Assembly: GCA_002352285.1 (NCBI GenBank)
Contig: DEIC01000125.1
Coordinates: 2,704-48,879 of the forward strand
Reading direction: 5' to 3'
Source: Alphaproteobacteria bacterium UBA2784
Lineage (GTDB): Bacteria; Pseudomonadota; Alphaproteobacteria; Micropepsales; Micropepsaceae
Length of the DNA stretch: 46,176 bases
Below the pieces are notes generated by a model. The model saw only the letters and a list, made by a program, of their open reading frames with translations, made no database searches and was not told where the DNA came from. Below, piece after piece: positions 8,300-17,028 of the stretch; the first letter of the stretch is position 1, and every line of letters starts with the position of its first letter. The position numbers were made by a program, and so were the translations under genes.

Positions 8300-8971
8300 A
8301 TGTCCAAGATGCTTCGCGTGCTTCCGGCCCTTGTTGTCGCTGGTTTTGTGCTTCCGGGTTGTTCGGCAGTGCCTGATTGGGCCGACCCTTTCAGCGACTC
8401 TGCGCCCGAGCAGGCCGAACCCGCCGATGGCGACTATCCCGAACTTGCGGACATCCCCGAAACGCCTGCTCCCGCAGGCACGGTTGAGCAGCGCCGCGAC
8501 ATTGTTGAAGGCCTCGTCGCTGACCGCGAGATGGCACAGCATTCGGGCGAGCAACTGCGCGGTGGCAGTGCCGCGGGCGCGCCGCCCGTCGCTGGCCCTG
8601 CCGATGCCGTTACGCCCACAGCTGCCTCCGAAACTGCGCCGGTTGCAGCGCCCGCTGCGGCCACAGAAATTTCATTCCCTGCCGGTGCGGCGACGCTGGA
8701 CGAAATTCAGCTCGCGCGCATTGAGGCAATCGGCAAGTCACTGGCGGGCCGTCCCGGCATTGTCGTGAAGGTCGCCGGTTACGCGGGCGGTGCAGATGTC
8801 GAATCCGCCGAGGCGAGCGGCTCCGAGCTTGCCATGGCGCGCGCGAGTGCCGTTGCCCAGCTTCTTGCCGTTGCCGGTGTTCCGGCTGAAGCCATTCTGG
8901 TCGGCGTGCCCGATCCGATGCCCGAACTGAGCGCCGACGAATATCGCCGGGTCACCATCACCATCGAGTAA
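8300..8971 (+). CDS. OmpA-like lipoprotein
   Basis: A 223-residue predicted lipoprotein. The signal peptide ends in the lipobox-like FVLPGC, with the lipidated Cys near residue 18. A Pro/Ala/Glu-rich linker follows (about 20-125), then a C-terminal OmpA/MotB-like domain starting at ISFPAGAATLD, with RASAVAQLLAVAGVPAEAI and EYRRVTITIE as recognisable elements. The peptidoglycan-binding part looks divergent. The ATG at 8300 has AGGA just upstream. The alaC-like gene starts 11 bases after the stop, so this gene probably leads that operon. Confidence 0.75.
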   Translation: MSKMLRVLPALVVAGFVLPGCSAVPDWADPFSDSAPEQAEPADGDYPELADIPETPAPAGTVEQRRDIVEGLVADREMAQHSGEQLRGGSAAGAPPVAGPADAVTPTAASETAPVAAPAAATEISFPAGAATLDEIQLARIEAIGKSLAGRPGIVVKVAGYAGGADVESAEASGSELAMARASAVAQLLAVAGVPAEAILVGVPDPMPELSADEYRRVTITIE

Positions 8972-8982
8972 GTCTTGAGCCT

Positions 8983-10200
8983 ATGGACAGCGAGTTTCAC
9001 AAGATCAGGCGCCTGCCGCCTTACGTGTTCGAAGAGGTCAACCGGCTCAAGGCGAAGGCGCGCGCGGCAGGCGAGGACATCATTGATTTCGGCATGGGCA
9101 ATCCTGACATGCCGACGCCCAAGCACATCATCGACAAGCTGATTGAGACAGCACGCGACCCGCGCGCCAACCGCTATTCCGCGTCACGCGGCATTGCCGG
9201 GTTGCGCAAGGCGCTGGCGGGCTATTACGCGCGGCGCTTTGGCGTCAAACTTGATCCCGACAAGGAAGTGATCTCAACGCTCGGCTCGAAAGAGGGCTTT
9301 GCCAATCTGGCTCAGGCGATCACGGCGCCGGGTGATGTCATCCTTGTGCCGAACCCCGCCTATCCGATCCATGCCTATGGCTTCATCATGGCGGGTGCGG
9401 TGATCCGCCATGTGCCCTCGGGCAGCCCGGAGGAGTTTCTGCGCCGCATCGACCAGTCGGCGCGCCATTCGGTGCCTGCGCCCTCGGCTGTTGTGGTCAG
9501 CTATCCCTCCAACCCGACGGCGCAGACGGTTGAACTCGACTTCTACAAGGAAGTCGTGGCGTTCGCGCGCAAATGGGGCATGTGGGTGCTGTCGGATGTT
9601 GCCTATTCGGAGCTTTATTTCGATGGCAAGCCGCCACCCTCTATCCTGCAGGTGGAAGGCGCGCGCGAATTGGCGATCGAGTTTGGTTCGCTCTCGAAGA
9701 CCTATGCCATGCCCGGCTGGCGTGTTGGCTATGCGGTGGGCAATGCGCGGCTTGTGGGTGCGCTTGCGCGCATCAAATCCTATCTCGACTATGGTGCCTT
9801 CACGCCCATTCAGGTGGCGGCGACGGCGGCGCTGAACGGTCCTCAGGATTGCGTGGCTGACATCCGCAACATCTATAAATCGCGCCGCGATGTGCTGGTG
9901 GACAGTCTTGCGCGCGCGGGCTGGAACATTCCGTCGCCGCCCGCAACCATGTTTGCCTGGGCGCCGTTGCCTGAGGCTTTCCGCGAGATGGGCTCGCTCG
10001 CCTTTTCCAAATTGCTGCTTGAGAAGGCGGGTGTTGCCGTTTCGCCGGGCATCGGCTTTGGCGAGTATGGCGACGGACATGTGCGCTTTGCGCTTGTCGA
10101 GAACGAGCAGCGCACGCGTCAGGCAGGCCGCGCCATCAAGAAATTCCTTGCAAGCGAAGCGCCTGCGCCCGCCCAAAAACCTTCTCTGGTGCGCGCATGA
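8983..10200 (+). CDS. alaC: PLP-dependent aminotransferase, AlaC type
   Basis: A 405-residue fold-type I aminotransferase very close in layout to E. coli AlaC, which makes alanine from pyruvate and glutamate. Many alphaproteobacterial homologues are labelled LL-diaminopimelate aminotransferase. RRLPPYVFEEV and DIIDFGMGNPDMPTP open the protein, YSASRGIAGLR and SYPSNPTAQTVELDF follow, and SLSKTYAMPGWRVGY holds the Schiff-base Lys239. Its stop overlaps the hom start (ATGA), linking it to aspartate-family metabolism. Substrate choice cannot be settled from the sequence. Confidence 0.88.
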   Translation: MDSEFHKIRRLPPYVFEEVNRLKAKARAAGEDIIDFGMGNPDMPTPKHIIDKLIETARDPRANRYSASRGIAGLRKALAGYYARRFGVKLDPDKEVISTLGSKEGFANLAQAITAPGDVILVPNPAYPIHAYGFIMAGAVIRHVPSGSPEEFLRRIDQSARHSVPAPSAVVVSYPSNPTAQTVELDFYKEVVAFARKWGMWVLSDVAYSELYFDGKPPPSILQVEGARELAIEFGSLSKTYAMPGWRVGYAVGNARLVGALARIKSYLDYGAFTPIQVAATAALNGPQDCVADIRNIYKSRRDVLVDSLARAGWNIPSPPATMFAWAPLPEAFREMGSLAFSKLLLEKAGVAVSPGIGFGEYGDGHVRFALVENEQRTRQAGRAIKKFLASEAPAPAQKPSLVRA

Positions 10201-11486
10201 CAGGTTCGCTCAAAGTGGCGCTGGCCGGGCTTGGCACGGTCGGCGGCGGCGTTGCCAGGGTGCTGGCCGAAGAAAAATCGCGCATTGCAGAACGCTGTGG
10301 CCGCGCGATTGAGATTACCGCGATCAGCTCGCGCACGCGCACCAAAGCCGAAGGTCTGCCGCTTTCTGGCGCGCAATGGTTCGATGATCCGCGCGTGATG
10401 GCGCGTGACGCCAAGGCTGATGTCGTGGTCGAAGTGATCGGCGGCGAGACAACCGCAGCAGGCGTGATCGAGGCAGCGATTGATGCGGGCCGCCATGTGG
10501 TGACGGCCAACAAGTCGCTTCTGGCGGTGCGTGGCGCAGAACTGGCGCGCAAGGCCGAGGCGCGCGGCGTTTCGCTGAAGTTTGAAGCCGCCGTTGCTGG
10601 CGGCATTCCCATCATTAAGGCGCTGAAAGAGGGGCTGGTCGGCAATGCCGTCACGCGCGCCTATGGCATCCTAAACGGCACGTGCAATTACATCCTGACG
10701 CAGATGGAGCAGACGGGCAGGCCCTTTGCCCAGGTGCTGGCCGATGCGCAGAAGCTGGGCTATGCCGAAGCTGATCCCACACTCGATGTTGGCGGCGGCG
10801 ATACGGCACACAAGCTGGCGGTGCTGGCCGGTGTTGCGTTCGGCGTGGCGCCAGACCTTGGCGGCGTGCATGTGCAGGGTATTGAGCAGATCTCGCCCAT
10901 CGACATCGGGTTTGCGCGCGAGTTCGGATATCGCATCAAACTTCTGGGCGTTGCTGTCTTGACGCCGAACGGTGTCGAGCAGCGCGTGCATCCGGCGATG
11001 GTGAAACTCGATACGCCGCTGGCGGATGTGGGCGGTGTGTTCAATGCCGTGGTGACGGAAAGCTCCAACGCCGGTGTGTCGGTGTTTGAGGGTCGTGGTG
11101 CCGGCGAGCGGCCAACGGCATCGGCCATTGTTTCCGATCTGGCTGACCTTGCACGCGGCTTTGCGGTTCCAGCCTTTGGCATTCCGGCGGCGCGTCTTGC
11201 GCCCGCCAAACGTGCGCCTCTGGATGCGCGCACCGGCTCGTTCTATCTGCGGTTCAACGTGCTCGACAAGCCGGGCGTGGTCGCGGTCATTTCGGGCTGT
11301 CTGGCCGAGCAGGGCATTTCCATCGAAAGCATGCTCCAGCGCGGGCGCGCGCCCGGCGAGCCGGTCGCCATCGTGATGATAACCCATGACGCCAGCGAGG
11401 CTGCCATGGCGGCAGCCTTTGAGCTGATTGCCGGGCAGGGCGTTCTGGTCGAACCGGCCTGCCTGATCCGCATGGAGCGGTTCTGA
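10197..11486 (+). CDS. hom: homoserine dehydrogenase
   Basis: This 429-residue enzyme reduces aspartate semialdehyde to homoserine, the entry to threonine and methionine synthesis. The order is an N-terminal NAD(P) fold with GLGTVGGGVARVL, the catalytic domain with GGIPIIKAL and GILNGTCNYILT, then GYAEADPTLDVGGGDTAHKL, and a C-terminal ACT domain from about residue 345 (YLRFNVLDKPGVVAVIS) that usually gives threonine feedback. It overlaps alaC by 4 bases; glpX follows after 72 bases. Confidence 0.96.
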   Translation: MTGSLKVALAGLGTVGGGVARVLAEEKSRIAERCGRAIEITAISSRTRTKAEGLPLSGAQWFDDPRVMARDAKADVVVEVIGGETTAAGVIEAAIDAGRHVVTANKSLLAVRGAELARKAEARGVSLKFEAAVAGGIPIIKALKEGLVGNAVTRAYGILNGTCNYILTQMEQTGRPFAQVLADAQKLGYAEADPTLDVGGGDTAHKLAVLAGVAFGVAPDLGGVHVQGIEQISPIDIGFAREFGYRIKLLGVAVLTPNGVEQRVHPAMVKLDTPLADVGGVFNAVVTESSNAGVSVFEGRGAGERPTASAIVSDLADLARGFAVPAFGIPAARLAPAKRAPLDARTGSFYLRFNVLDKPGVVAVISGCLAEQGISIESMLQRGRAPGEPVAIVMITHDASEAAMAAAFELIAGQGVLVEPACLIRMERF

Positions 11487-11558
11487 TTTACCCTTTCCCT
11501 GACGGAAATTTGGCGGCATAGATGCGCGCCGAATCTTGTTGAAGGAGTGCCTTGTCCC

Positions 11559-12524
11559 ATGAAGGACCGGACTTTGCTTGAGCGCACGCTGACGCTGGAA
11601 CTTGCGCGCGTGACCGAAGCTGCTGCCATCGCCGCCTATGCCCAGGTCGGGCGTGGCGATGAAAAGGCCGCCGACCAGGCTGCTGTCGATGCCATGCGCC
11701 GCGCGCTCAACATGCTGCCGATCGAAGGCACCGTCGTGATCGGCGAGGGTGAGCGCGACGAAGCCCCCATGCTGTTCATCGGCGAGAAGGTTGGCACGGG
11801 TAATGGCCCCAAGGTCGATATCGCGCTCGATCCGCTGGAGGGCACGACGCTGACGGCCAAGGCCATGCCGGGCGCGCTGGCCGTTGTGGCGATTGCCGAG
11901 GGCGGAAGTCTCTTGCACGCGCCCGACACCTATATGGACAAGATTGCGATTGGCGGCGGCTATCCCGATGGGGTGGTCGATCTTGATGCCGATCCGCGCG
12001 ACAACATTCTGGCACTCGCCAAGGCCAAGGGCGTGAAGCCGAACCAGATCAAGGCCTGCGTGCTCGACCGTCCGCGTCATGCCGACATCATCAGTAAGGT
12101 GCGCGAGGTTGGCGCTGCGGTCTGTCTGATCCCGGACGGCGATATTGCAGGCGTCATTCACTGCGCTGAACCGGCCACGGGAATCGACATCTATATGGGT
12201 CAGGGTGGTGCGCCGGAAGGCGTGCTGGCTGCGGCGGCCCTTCGCTGCATCGGCGGGCAGATTCAGGGACGCCTCGTGTTCCGCAACGATGACGAGCGCC
12301 AGCGCGCCGCACGCATCGGCATCAAAGACCTGAAAAAGAAATATACGATGATGGACATGGCCTCGGGCGACGTGATGTTCGCGGCCACGGGTGTCACCAC
12401 CGGCTCGATGCTGACCGGCATTACCGAGGTGGGCAACACCATCACCAGCGAAACCGTCGTCATGCGCTCGCTGACCGGCACCGTGCGCTGGATCAAGACA
12501 AGGCATCAACGCGCGCAGGGGTAG
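11559..12524 (+). CDS. glpX: class II fructose-1,6-bisphosphatase
   Basis: This 321-residue metal-dependent gluconeogenic phosphatase removes the C1 phosphate of fructose 1,6-bisphosphate. Metal and substrate motifs are IGEGERDEAPML near residue 66 and DPLEGTT at 91-97. Later blocks include DRPRHADII and ATGVTTGSML. A GTG at 11547 is in frame, but the ATG at 11559 preceded by GAAGGAG (11541-11547) is the likely start. In the alaC-hom-glpX-recJ order it may be transcribed from the alaC side. Confidence 0.95.
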   Translation: MKDRTLLERTLTLELARVTEAAAIAAYAQVGRGDEKAADQAAVDAMRRALNMLPIEGTVVIGEGERDEAPMLFIGEKVGTGNGPKVDIALDPLEGTTLTAKAMPGALAVVAIAEGGSLLHAPDTYMDKIAIGGGYPDGVVDLDADPRDNILALAKAKGVKPNQIKACVLDRPRHADIISKVREVGAAVCLIPDGDIAGVIHCAEPATGIDIYMGQGGAPEGVLAAAALRCIGGQIQGRLVFRNDDERQRAARIGIKDLKKKYTMMDMASGDVMFAATGVTTGSMLTGITEVGNTITSETVVMRSLTGTVRWIKTRHQRAQG

Positions 12525-12538
12525 GCATGCCTCTTCCA

Positions 12539-12678
12539 CCTCCTCCGCAACTTGTTGCGGGGGAGGTCAGATCGCTCTTGCGATCTGGGTGGGGGCCCTT
12601 GTTTCCCGCCGATTTCCCCCACCCGATCCGCAAGCGCGATCTCTTGCGCTCCGCTCACCCCCGCGAAGGCGGAGGAGG
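12539..12678. repeat. branched palindromic intergenic repeat, copy 2
   Basis: This element fills most of the glpX-recJ gap. It has a hairpin 12539-12551/12554-12566 (13 pairs with one T-G), a hairpin 12568-12575/12580-12587 (CAGATCGC with GCGATCTG), and the stem GGGTGGGGG 12587-12595 with CCCCCACCC 12616-12624. CCTCCTCCGC at its left end can also pair with GCGGAGGAGG at 12669-12678, giving an alternative closing stem as in copy 1. The same GGGTGGGGG block and the CCCCCGCGAAGGCGGAGGAGG-type right end tie it to copy 1. Confidence 0.8.
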
Positions 12679-12745
12679 CTGAAGGAAAGGCCTTTCGCTG
12701 CTTGCTCCCCTTGACCTCACCTTCGATTGCGGGCCGATTGGGCCC

Positions 12746-14509
12746 ATGACCCCGCAACCGCATGTTCTGGGTGTGGCGCGCTCGGTTCTGGGCCGGGCGT
12801 GGCGGCCCCGTCTGGCCGATGAGGCCGTGGCCACGGCGCTGGCCCAGCGGCTTTCTTTGCCAGAGCCGTTTGCGCGCATTCTGGCCGGGCGCGGGGTGGA
12901 GGCGGGCGGTGTCCCCGCCTATCTCGCCCCCCGCCTGAAGGACGAGATGCCCAGCCCCCTGAACGTCGTGGACGTCAGGGCGGCAGCCTCGCGTTTGCAT
13001 CAGGCGCTGGAGACCGGCGAGCGCATCACGATTTTCGCGGATTTCGACGTGGATGGCGCAACTTCGGGCGCTATCCTCATGCGCTATCTGAGGGCCGCGG
13101 GCGGCAATGTTGACTTCTATGTGCCCGACCGGCTGGCGGAAGGTTATGGCCCCAACATTCCTGCGATCACGGCATTGAAGGCGCGGGGCACGCAGCTGAT
13201 CGTGTTTGTGGATTGTGGCACGGCAGCGATTGCAGAACTGCGACATGCCAAGGGCTTGGGGCTTACATCTCTTGTAGTAGATCATCATCAGCCGGGGCCG
13301 GAGCTGCCGCCTGCGTCGGCTGTTGTAAATCCGATGCGTGACCAAACCTCAAACCGGCCGCTCAATGTCTGCTCGGCGGGGTTGGCCTTCATTCTGGTGG
13401 CGGCCCTTGACCGTATCCTGGCCGACGCGGGCTGGTTCAAGGATCGGGCGCGGCCCGATGTGCTCGCCTTCCTCGACCTCGTGGCGCTGGGTACGGTTTG
13501 CGATGTCATGCCCCTTCTGGGCCTCAACCGGGCCTATGTGGCGCAGGGTTTGAAGGTCTTGGGGGCGGCGCCCAACCCCGGCCTGCGGGCGCTGGCGGAG
13601 GTGGCGGGGGCCAAGCCCCCCTATACCCCCTATCACCTTGGCTTCGTCTTGGGGCCGCGCATCAATGCGGGTGGCCGGGTGGGAAGGTCGGATCTGGGTC
13701 TGCGCCTCCTCACCTCGGACGACCCCACCGAGATCAAGGAACTGGCCCTTCATCTCGACGTTCTGAACCGGGAGCGGCAGGCCATCGAGAAGACGGCGCT
13801 GGATGAGGCGATGGCGATGGCCATTCTTGCCCCCAAGGACGCGCCGCTGACCTTTGTGGCGCGCGCGGGCTGGCACCCCGGCGTGGTCGGCATTGTGGCG
13901 GGGCGTCTGAAGGACGCGTTCTTCCGGCCCAGTCTGGTGGGCGCGATTGAGGGTGATGTTGTCAAATGCTCGCTCCGCTCCATCGAGGGGATCGATATTG
14001 GCGGCGTGATCGCGCGGCTGAAGGACGAGGGGCTGGCGCTTTCCGGCGGCGGGCATGCGATGGCGGCGGGGCTGTCATTCTCCTGCGCGCAGATGGCGGC
14101 GGTTGAGGCGCGCATGAGGGAGCTTGTCACACCGCTGAAGGCGGCAGCGCCCGATGCGCGCGCCTATGCCGTCGACGCCGTGATGCACCCGGCCGGCATC
14201 AACATGGAATTCGTGGACATGATCGGCCGGGCCGCGCCGTTCGGGCAGGGCAATCCCGAGCCGGTGTTCGTGCTGGCCGATGTGACTGTCAGCAGCGCGG
14301 CGCGTGTGGGCACAAGCCATGTGTCGGCGGAGCTTTCGGCCTCGGGCTCGCGCATTCGCGGCATCGCCTTCCGGGCGGCCGACAATGCCCTGGGGGCGGC
14401 CTTAACCACCGGTGCGCGGCTGCACGTGGCGGGGCGGATTTCGGCAAATGGGTGGGGCGGACGTGCGCCACGGCCCGAAATTCTGATCGAAGATGCGGCC
14501 ATGGCCTGA
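12746..14509 (+). CDS. recJ: single-stranded-DNA exonuclease RecJ
   Basis: A 587-residue 5'-3' ssDNA exonuclease of recombination and mismatch repair. The DHH domain shows FADFDVDGATSGAIL near residue 95, VFVDCGTA and VVDHHQPGPELP, with Asp179-His180-His181. ALGTVCDVMPL and GPRINAGGRVG follow. The DHHA1 domain has GWHPGVVGIVAGRLK and SGGGHAMAAGL, and a C-terminal OB-like region closes the protein. The ATG at 12746 leads directly into the conserved LGVARSVLGRAWRPR. It lies immediately upstream of the tRNA-Glu locus. Confidence 0.95.
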   Translation: MTPQPHVLGVARSVLGRAWRPRLADEAVATALAQRLSLPEPFARILAGRGVEAGGVPAYLAPRLKDEMPSPLNVVDVRAAASRLHQALETGERITIFADFDVDGATSGAILMRYLRAAGGNVDFYVPDRLAEGYGPNIPAITALKARGTQLIVFVDCGTAAIAELRHAKGLGLTSLVVDHHQPGPELPPASAVVNPMRDQTSNRPLNVCSAGLAFILVAALDRILADAGWFKDRARPDVLAFLDLVALGTVCDVMPLLGLNRAYVAQGLKVLGAAPNPGLRALAEVAGAKPPYTPYHLGFVLGPRINAGGRVGRSDLGLRLLTSDDPTEIKELALHLDVLNRERQAIEKTALDEAMAMAILAPKDAPLTFVARAGWHPGVVGIVAGRLKDAFFRPSLVGAIEGDVVKCSLRSIEGIDIGGVIARLKDEGLALSGGGHAMAAGLSFSCAQMAAVEARMRELVTPLKAAAPDARAYAVDAVMHPAGINMEFVDMIGRAAPFGQGNPEPVFVLADVTVSSAARVGTSHVSAELSASGSRIRGIAFRAADNALGAALTTGARLHVAGRISANGWGGRAPRPEILIEDAAMA

Positions 14510-14581
14510 GCGCCCCGCGCTGCGCCGCCGTTTTCTGCGGGATTGCGTGAGGCAACGCGGGACGGGGATCGACGGAAGTGC

Positions 14582-14610
14582 TTGAAAAAGGCCGCGTCCG
14601 CCGATATGCA
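14582..14610 (+). promoter_or_regulatory. putative promoter of tRNA-Glu
   Basis: TTGAAA (14582-14587), a 17-base spacer and TATGCA (14605-14610) end 11 bases before the mature tRNA 5' end. The -35 is good (5 of 6) but the -10 is weak (3 of 6). The call rests mainly on spacing and position. Confidence 0.45.
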
Positions 14611-14621
14611 ACGCCCCCGAC

Positions 14622-14696
14622 GCGCCCTTCGTCTATCGGTTAGGACTCAAGATTTTCAATCTTGCAAGAGGGGTTCGATTCCCCTAGGGCGCGCCA
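14622..14696 (+). tRNA. tRNA-Glu(TTC)
   Basis: A full cloverleaf folds. The acceptor stem pairs GCGCCCT (14622-14628) with AGGGCGC (14686-14692). The anticodon stem pairs CAAGA with TCTTG around the loop TTTTCAA, giving anticodon TTC. The T arm contains GGTTCGATTCC. The discriminator is G and CCA is encoded (14694-14696). The last six bases, GCGCCA, are also the start of the repeat that reappears at 16971 and 17988, so the tRNA 3' end looks like an integration site. Confidence 0.96.
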
Positions 14697-14748
14697 TTTC
14701 CAGCTTATCACCGAGCGCTGCGGCAGTCCTGGTCGCGAATTGGTCACG
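14691..14748 (+). repeat. cassette left-end repeat A, fused to the tRNA-Glu 3' end
   Basis: These 58 bases match 16971-17028 at 50 of 58 positions. They begin with the last six bases of tRNA-Glu and share the 13-base block GCGCCATTTCCAG and the 13-base block CGAATTGGTCACG. The first eight bases, GCGCCATT, form the core shared by all three repeat copies. Confidence 0.85.
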
Positions 14749-14834
14749 GTCGGCTCCCACCATCCGGTCTGGCCGGGGTTGCCGGATAAGGCTCAACTGG
14801 AACTCACGGAGGAGCGACGTTCACTCGCCAAGAC

Positions 14835-15812
14835 TTAGGGCGAGCCAATGGAAACCACGACGGCGCCTCGCTTTCGGCCAGTGTCTACAAAACGGTGGGC
14901 CTCGGCGATTTCTTGCAGCCTGTAGGTTCGATCAGTCACGGGTTTGATCTTGCCTGAATCGATCAGACTTTTGATCAACAAAAGATCATCCATGGAGTCT
15001 CCGCCTGAGAAGCCGACAACGACCCGCTTGCCGGGGCGCATTGAGGTCCAGATCGCCTGCAAAAGCTGGATCAACGTCTGCACGACGAAGACATGACGTC
15101 CGGTTTGCGCAAGTACCCGCTTGCACCGCGAGAATGACGTAACGCCCACTGTGTCGAGTATCGCGTCAAAAATGTCCGGGCCCTGGGTGTAATCGACATC
15201 GGTGTAAGCAATTACTCGGTCTGCCCCCAGTGCGGCTACCAAATCGCAATTGGTTGTGCTGCAAACGGCAGTAACATGCGCGCCGAAGTGCTTGGCGAGC
15301 TGCACGGCAAACACGCCGACGGCGCCGCTGGCCCCATGAATCAAAATTCTTTGCCCAGGCTTGATGCGCACAAAATCGCGCAGAAAATCCAATGCGGACA
15401 GAGCGCCGAACGGCGTCGCTGCGGCAGCCTCAAAGGTTAGGGCTTCAGGCTTTGCGGCGATCGCAGCATTTTCACGTATGGTCAGAAATTCAGCGTTGGC
15501 GCCGCCGATCTTCATGCCGAACACGGCGTCGCCGACGCGAAAGCGCGTCACGCCTTTCCCGATCTCGACGACAGTGCCGGCAAACTCCATGCCCGGTATC
15601 GGGTTGCGGGGGCGAAACACGCCAAACAGCAGTCGCATTGGCAGCCAGAATATGCCGGCGCCCTTGAAAGCGCGCATACGGACATCACCCGAGGTCACCG
15701 TGCTGGCGCGGACGTGGACCAAAACTTCGCCAGCTTTGGGACGAGGCCGCGCAACCTCTTCGATCCTGATGACGTCGGGGGGGCCGTATCGGCGGTAGGT
15801 TGCAGCGAGCAT
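14835..15812 (-). CDS. NAD(P)H:quinone oxidoreductase-like MDR protein
   Basis: A 325-residue member of the medium-chain dehydrogenase/reductase superfamily. The N-terminal GroES-like domain has YGPPDVIRIEEV and PGMEFAGTVVEIGKGV. The Cys/His zinc ligands of alcohol dehydrogenases are absent, as in quinone oxidoreductases. The Rossmann part has IHGASGAVGVFAVQLAK at about residues 153-169. The substrate is unknown. It is transcribed away from the adjacent LysR gene across a 93-base gap, a layout in which LysR proteins usually control the divergent enzyme gene. It is the first cargo gene after tRNA-Glu. Confidence 0.88.
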   Translation of the reverse strand: MLAATYRRYGPPDVIRIEEVARPRPKAGEVLVHVRASTVTSGDVRMRAFKGAGIFWLPMRLLFGVFRPRNPIPGMEFAGTVVEIGKGVTRFRVGDAVFGMKIGGANAEFLTIRENAAIAAKPEALTFEAAAATPFGALSALDFLRDFVRIKPGQRILIHGASGAVGVFAVQLAKHFGAHVTAVCSTTNCDLVAALGADRVIAYTDVDYTQGPDIFDAILDTVGVTSFSRCKRVLAQTGRHVFVVQTLIQLLQAIWTSMRPGKRVVVGFSGGDSMDDLLLIKSLIDSGKIKPVTDRTYRLQEIAEAHRFVDTGRKRGAVVVSIGSP

Positions 15813-15878
15813 GGCGGACCTCTCGGGTAGTGATCGACCGCATTCTATTTTGCTCGTGAACGCATAGATATTGCCGAT

Positions 15879-15897
15879 TTCTGAGAATCATGTATAC
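15879..15897. promoter_or_regulatory. dyad elements in the oxidoreductase/LysR divergent promoter
   Basis: The 93-base gap is relatively AT-rich. It contains the palindrome TTCTGAGAA (15879-15887) and GTATAC (15892-15897) just before the LysR start. LysR proteins bind dyads in such divergent regions, but no clear T-N11-A box can be singled out. Confidence 0.3.
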
Positions 15898-15905
15898 GCT
15901 TTCGT

Positions 15906-16799
15906 ATGGATTGGCGGTCGGTCAAGTTCGATTGGAACCACGCGCGGGCGTTTCTGGTCACCGCAGAGGAAGGATCACTCTCTGCCGCGGCACGGGCGAT
16001 AGGTACGACGCAGCCCACGCTGTCCCGCCAGGTTGACGCCCTCGAAGCCCAGCTCGGCCTGGTGCTGTTTGAGCGCGCCGGTCGCGGCTTGGTGCTGACG
16101 CCGAGCGGGCTTGAACTGCTCGAACATGTGCGCGTCATGGGCGAAGCCGCAACGCGGGTGTCACTTTCCGCGTCCGGACAATCACAAGCTATCGAAGGGC
16201 CGATCTGCATTACGGCGAGCGAGTTTTATGCAGCGTTTCTGCTGCCGCCAATCATCACCAATCTGCGCGCCGCCCATCCTGGAATTGAGGTCGAGATCAT
16301 TGCCTCCAACGCGCCGATCGATTTGCGCCGACGCGAGGCCGACATCGCGGTGCGCAACTTCGCCACCACACAGCCGGATTTGATCGTCAAGAAAATCAGG
16401 GACGATTTCGCGCACCTCTACGCCGCGGAGACTTATCTCCACGCGATCGGCGATCCCACGACGCCGCAGGATTTGGAGCGCGCCGATTTTCTCGGCTTTG
16501 CCAACACCGATGTCTTGATCAAAGGGCTCAACGCCCACGGGCTCAATCTGACGAAGCGCAACTTTCCGATCATTTGCGACAATCACCTGGTGCAATGGGA
16601 ATTTGTCAAACATGGTGCTGGCATCGGCGTCATCACCGAGAATGTCGGCGGGCGCGAGCCACTGGTGCGCCGTGTTTTGCCCGACATGGCGCCGATCGTG
16701 GTGCCGATGTGGTTGGCCACGCATCGCGAACTCAACACCAGTAAAAGGGTGCGGACCGTGTTTGACTTCCTGGCGACCCGCCTATCGGCGCGAAACTGA
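15906..16799 (+). CDS. LysR-family transcriptional regulator
   Basis: A 297-residue regulator. The winged helix-turn-helix occupies about residues 10-70, with ARAFLVTAEEGSLSAAARA and TTQPTLSRQVDALEAQLG followed by LFERAGRGLVLTPSG. The rest is a periplasmic-binding-like effector domain with ITASEFYAAFLLPP and FVKHGAGIGVI. It is divergent from the MDR oxidoreductase gene and probably regulates it and itself. The inducer is unknown. The start at 15906 is the first ATG and gives a normal LysR length. Confidence 0.92.
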   Translation: MDWRSVKFDWNHARAFLVTAEEGSLSAAARAIGTTQPTLSRQVDALEAQLGLVLFERAGRGLVLTPSGLELLEHVRVMGEAATRVSLSASGQSQAIEGPICITASEFYAAFLLPPIITNLRAAHPGIEVEIIASNAPIDLRRREADIAVRNFATTQPDLIVKKIRDDFAHLYAAETYLHAIGDPTTPQDLERADFLGFANTDVLIKGLNAHGLNLTKRNFPIICDNHLVQWEFVKHGAGIGVITENVGGREPLVRRVLPDMAPIVVPMWLATHRELNTSKRVRTVFDFLATRLSARN

Positions 16800-16930
16800 G
16801 GCGGCGTCAAAAGTGTCTTGAAAGGGCCAATCCAGCCGCTGGGCGCCGACGATCGATTGTCCGTCGCCCCGTGTTCGGCCTCTCTCTCTGCGCGGTCAGC
16901 GCGCCGGGCGCCGTTGGGGATAAGATGGAA

Positions 16931-17028
16931 AAACAACCACATACCGGTTCCCAGTTTCATCCTCGTCGGTGCGCCATTTCCAGTTTATCACCGTCCGCAG
17001 CGCCGGTCCTGGCCACGAATTGGTCACG
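16931..17028 (+). repeat. cassette junction repeat B (right end + core + left end)
   Basis: The left 48 bases (16931-16978) match copy C at 42 of 48 positions, including the 17-mer CGGTTCCCAGTTTCATC. The right 58 bases (16971-17028) match copy A at 50 of 58. The two matches overlap on the core GCGCCATT (16971-16978). B is therefore a composite of the end of one unit and the start of the next, as expected at a junction between two tandem insertions. It occupies about a third of the gene-free stretch 16800-17098; I see no gene in that stretch. Confidence 0.85.

Larger units (their letters stand above)
14691..16970. mobile_element. putative tRNA-associated cassette 1 (oxidoreductase + LysR)
   Basis: This 2,280-base unit lies between core copies A and B. 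It starts with the left-end sequence (14691-14748) and finishes with the right-end sequence (16931-16970). Its two genes are divergent, a zinc-independent oxidoreductase and a LysR regulator. There is no integrase, transposase or resolvase gene, so if the unit is mobile it must be moved in trans. The call is inferred from repeat geometry: cassette 2 has the same ends in the same order. Confidence 0.5.

Noticed and set aside
8077..8307. Extending phaC to the ATG at 8307
   Set aside because: The added residues cross the divergent lipoprotein start and show no conserved sequence; the Shine-Dalgarno favours 8076.
10671..12539. A 622-codon open frame on the minus strand across hom and glpX
   Set aside because: It is antisense to two clear enzyme genes, rich in His/Arg/Gln as expected from reading high-GC codons backwards, and shows no family motifs.
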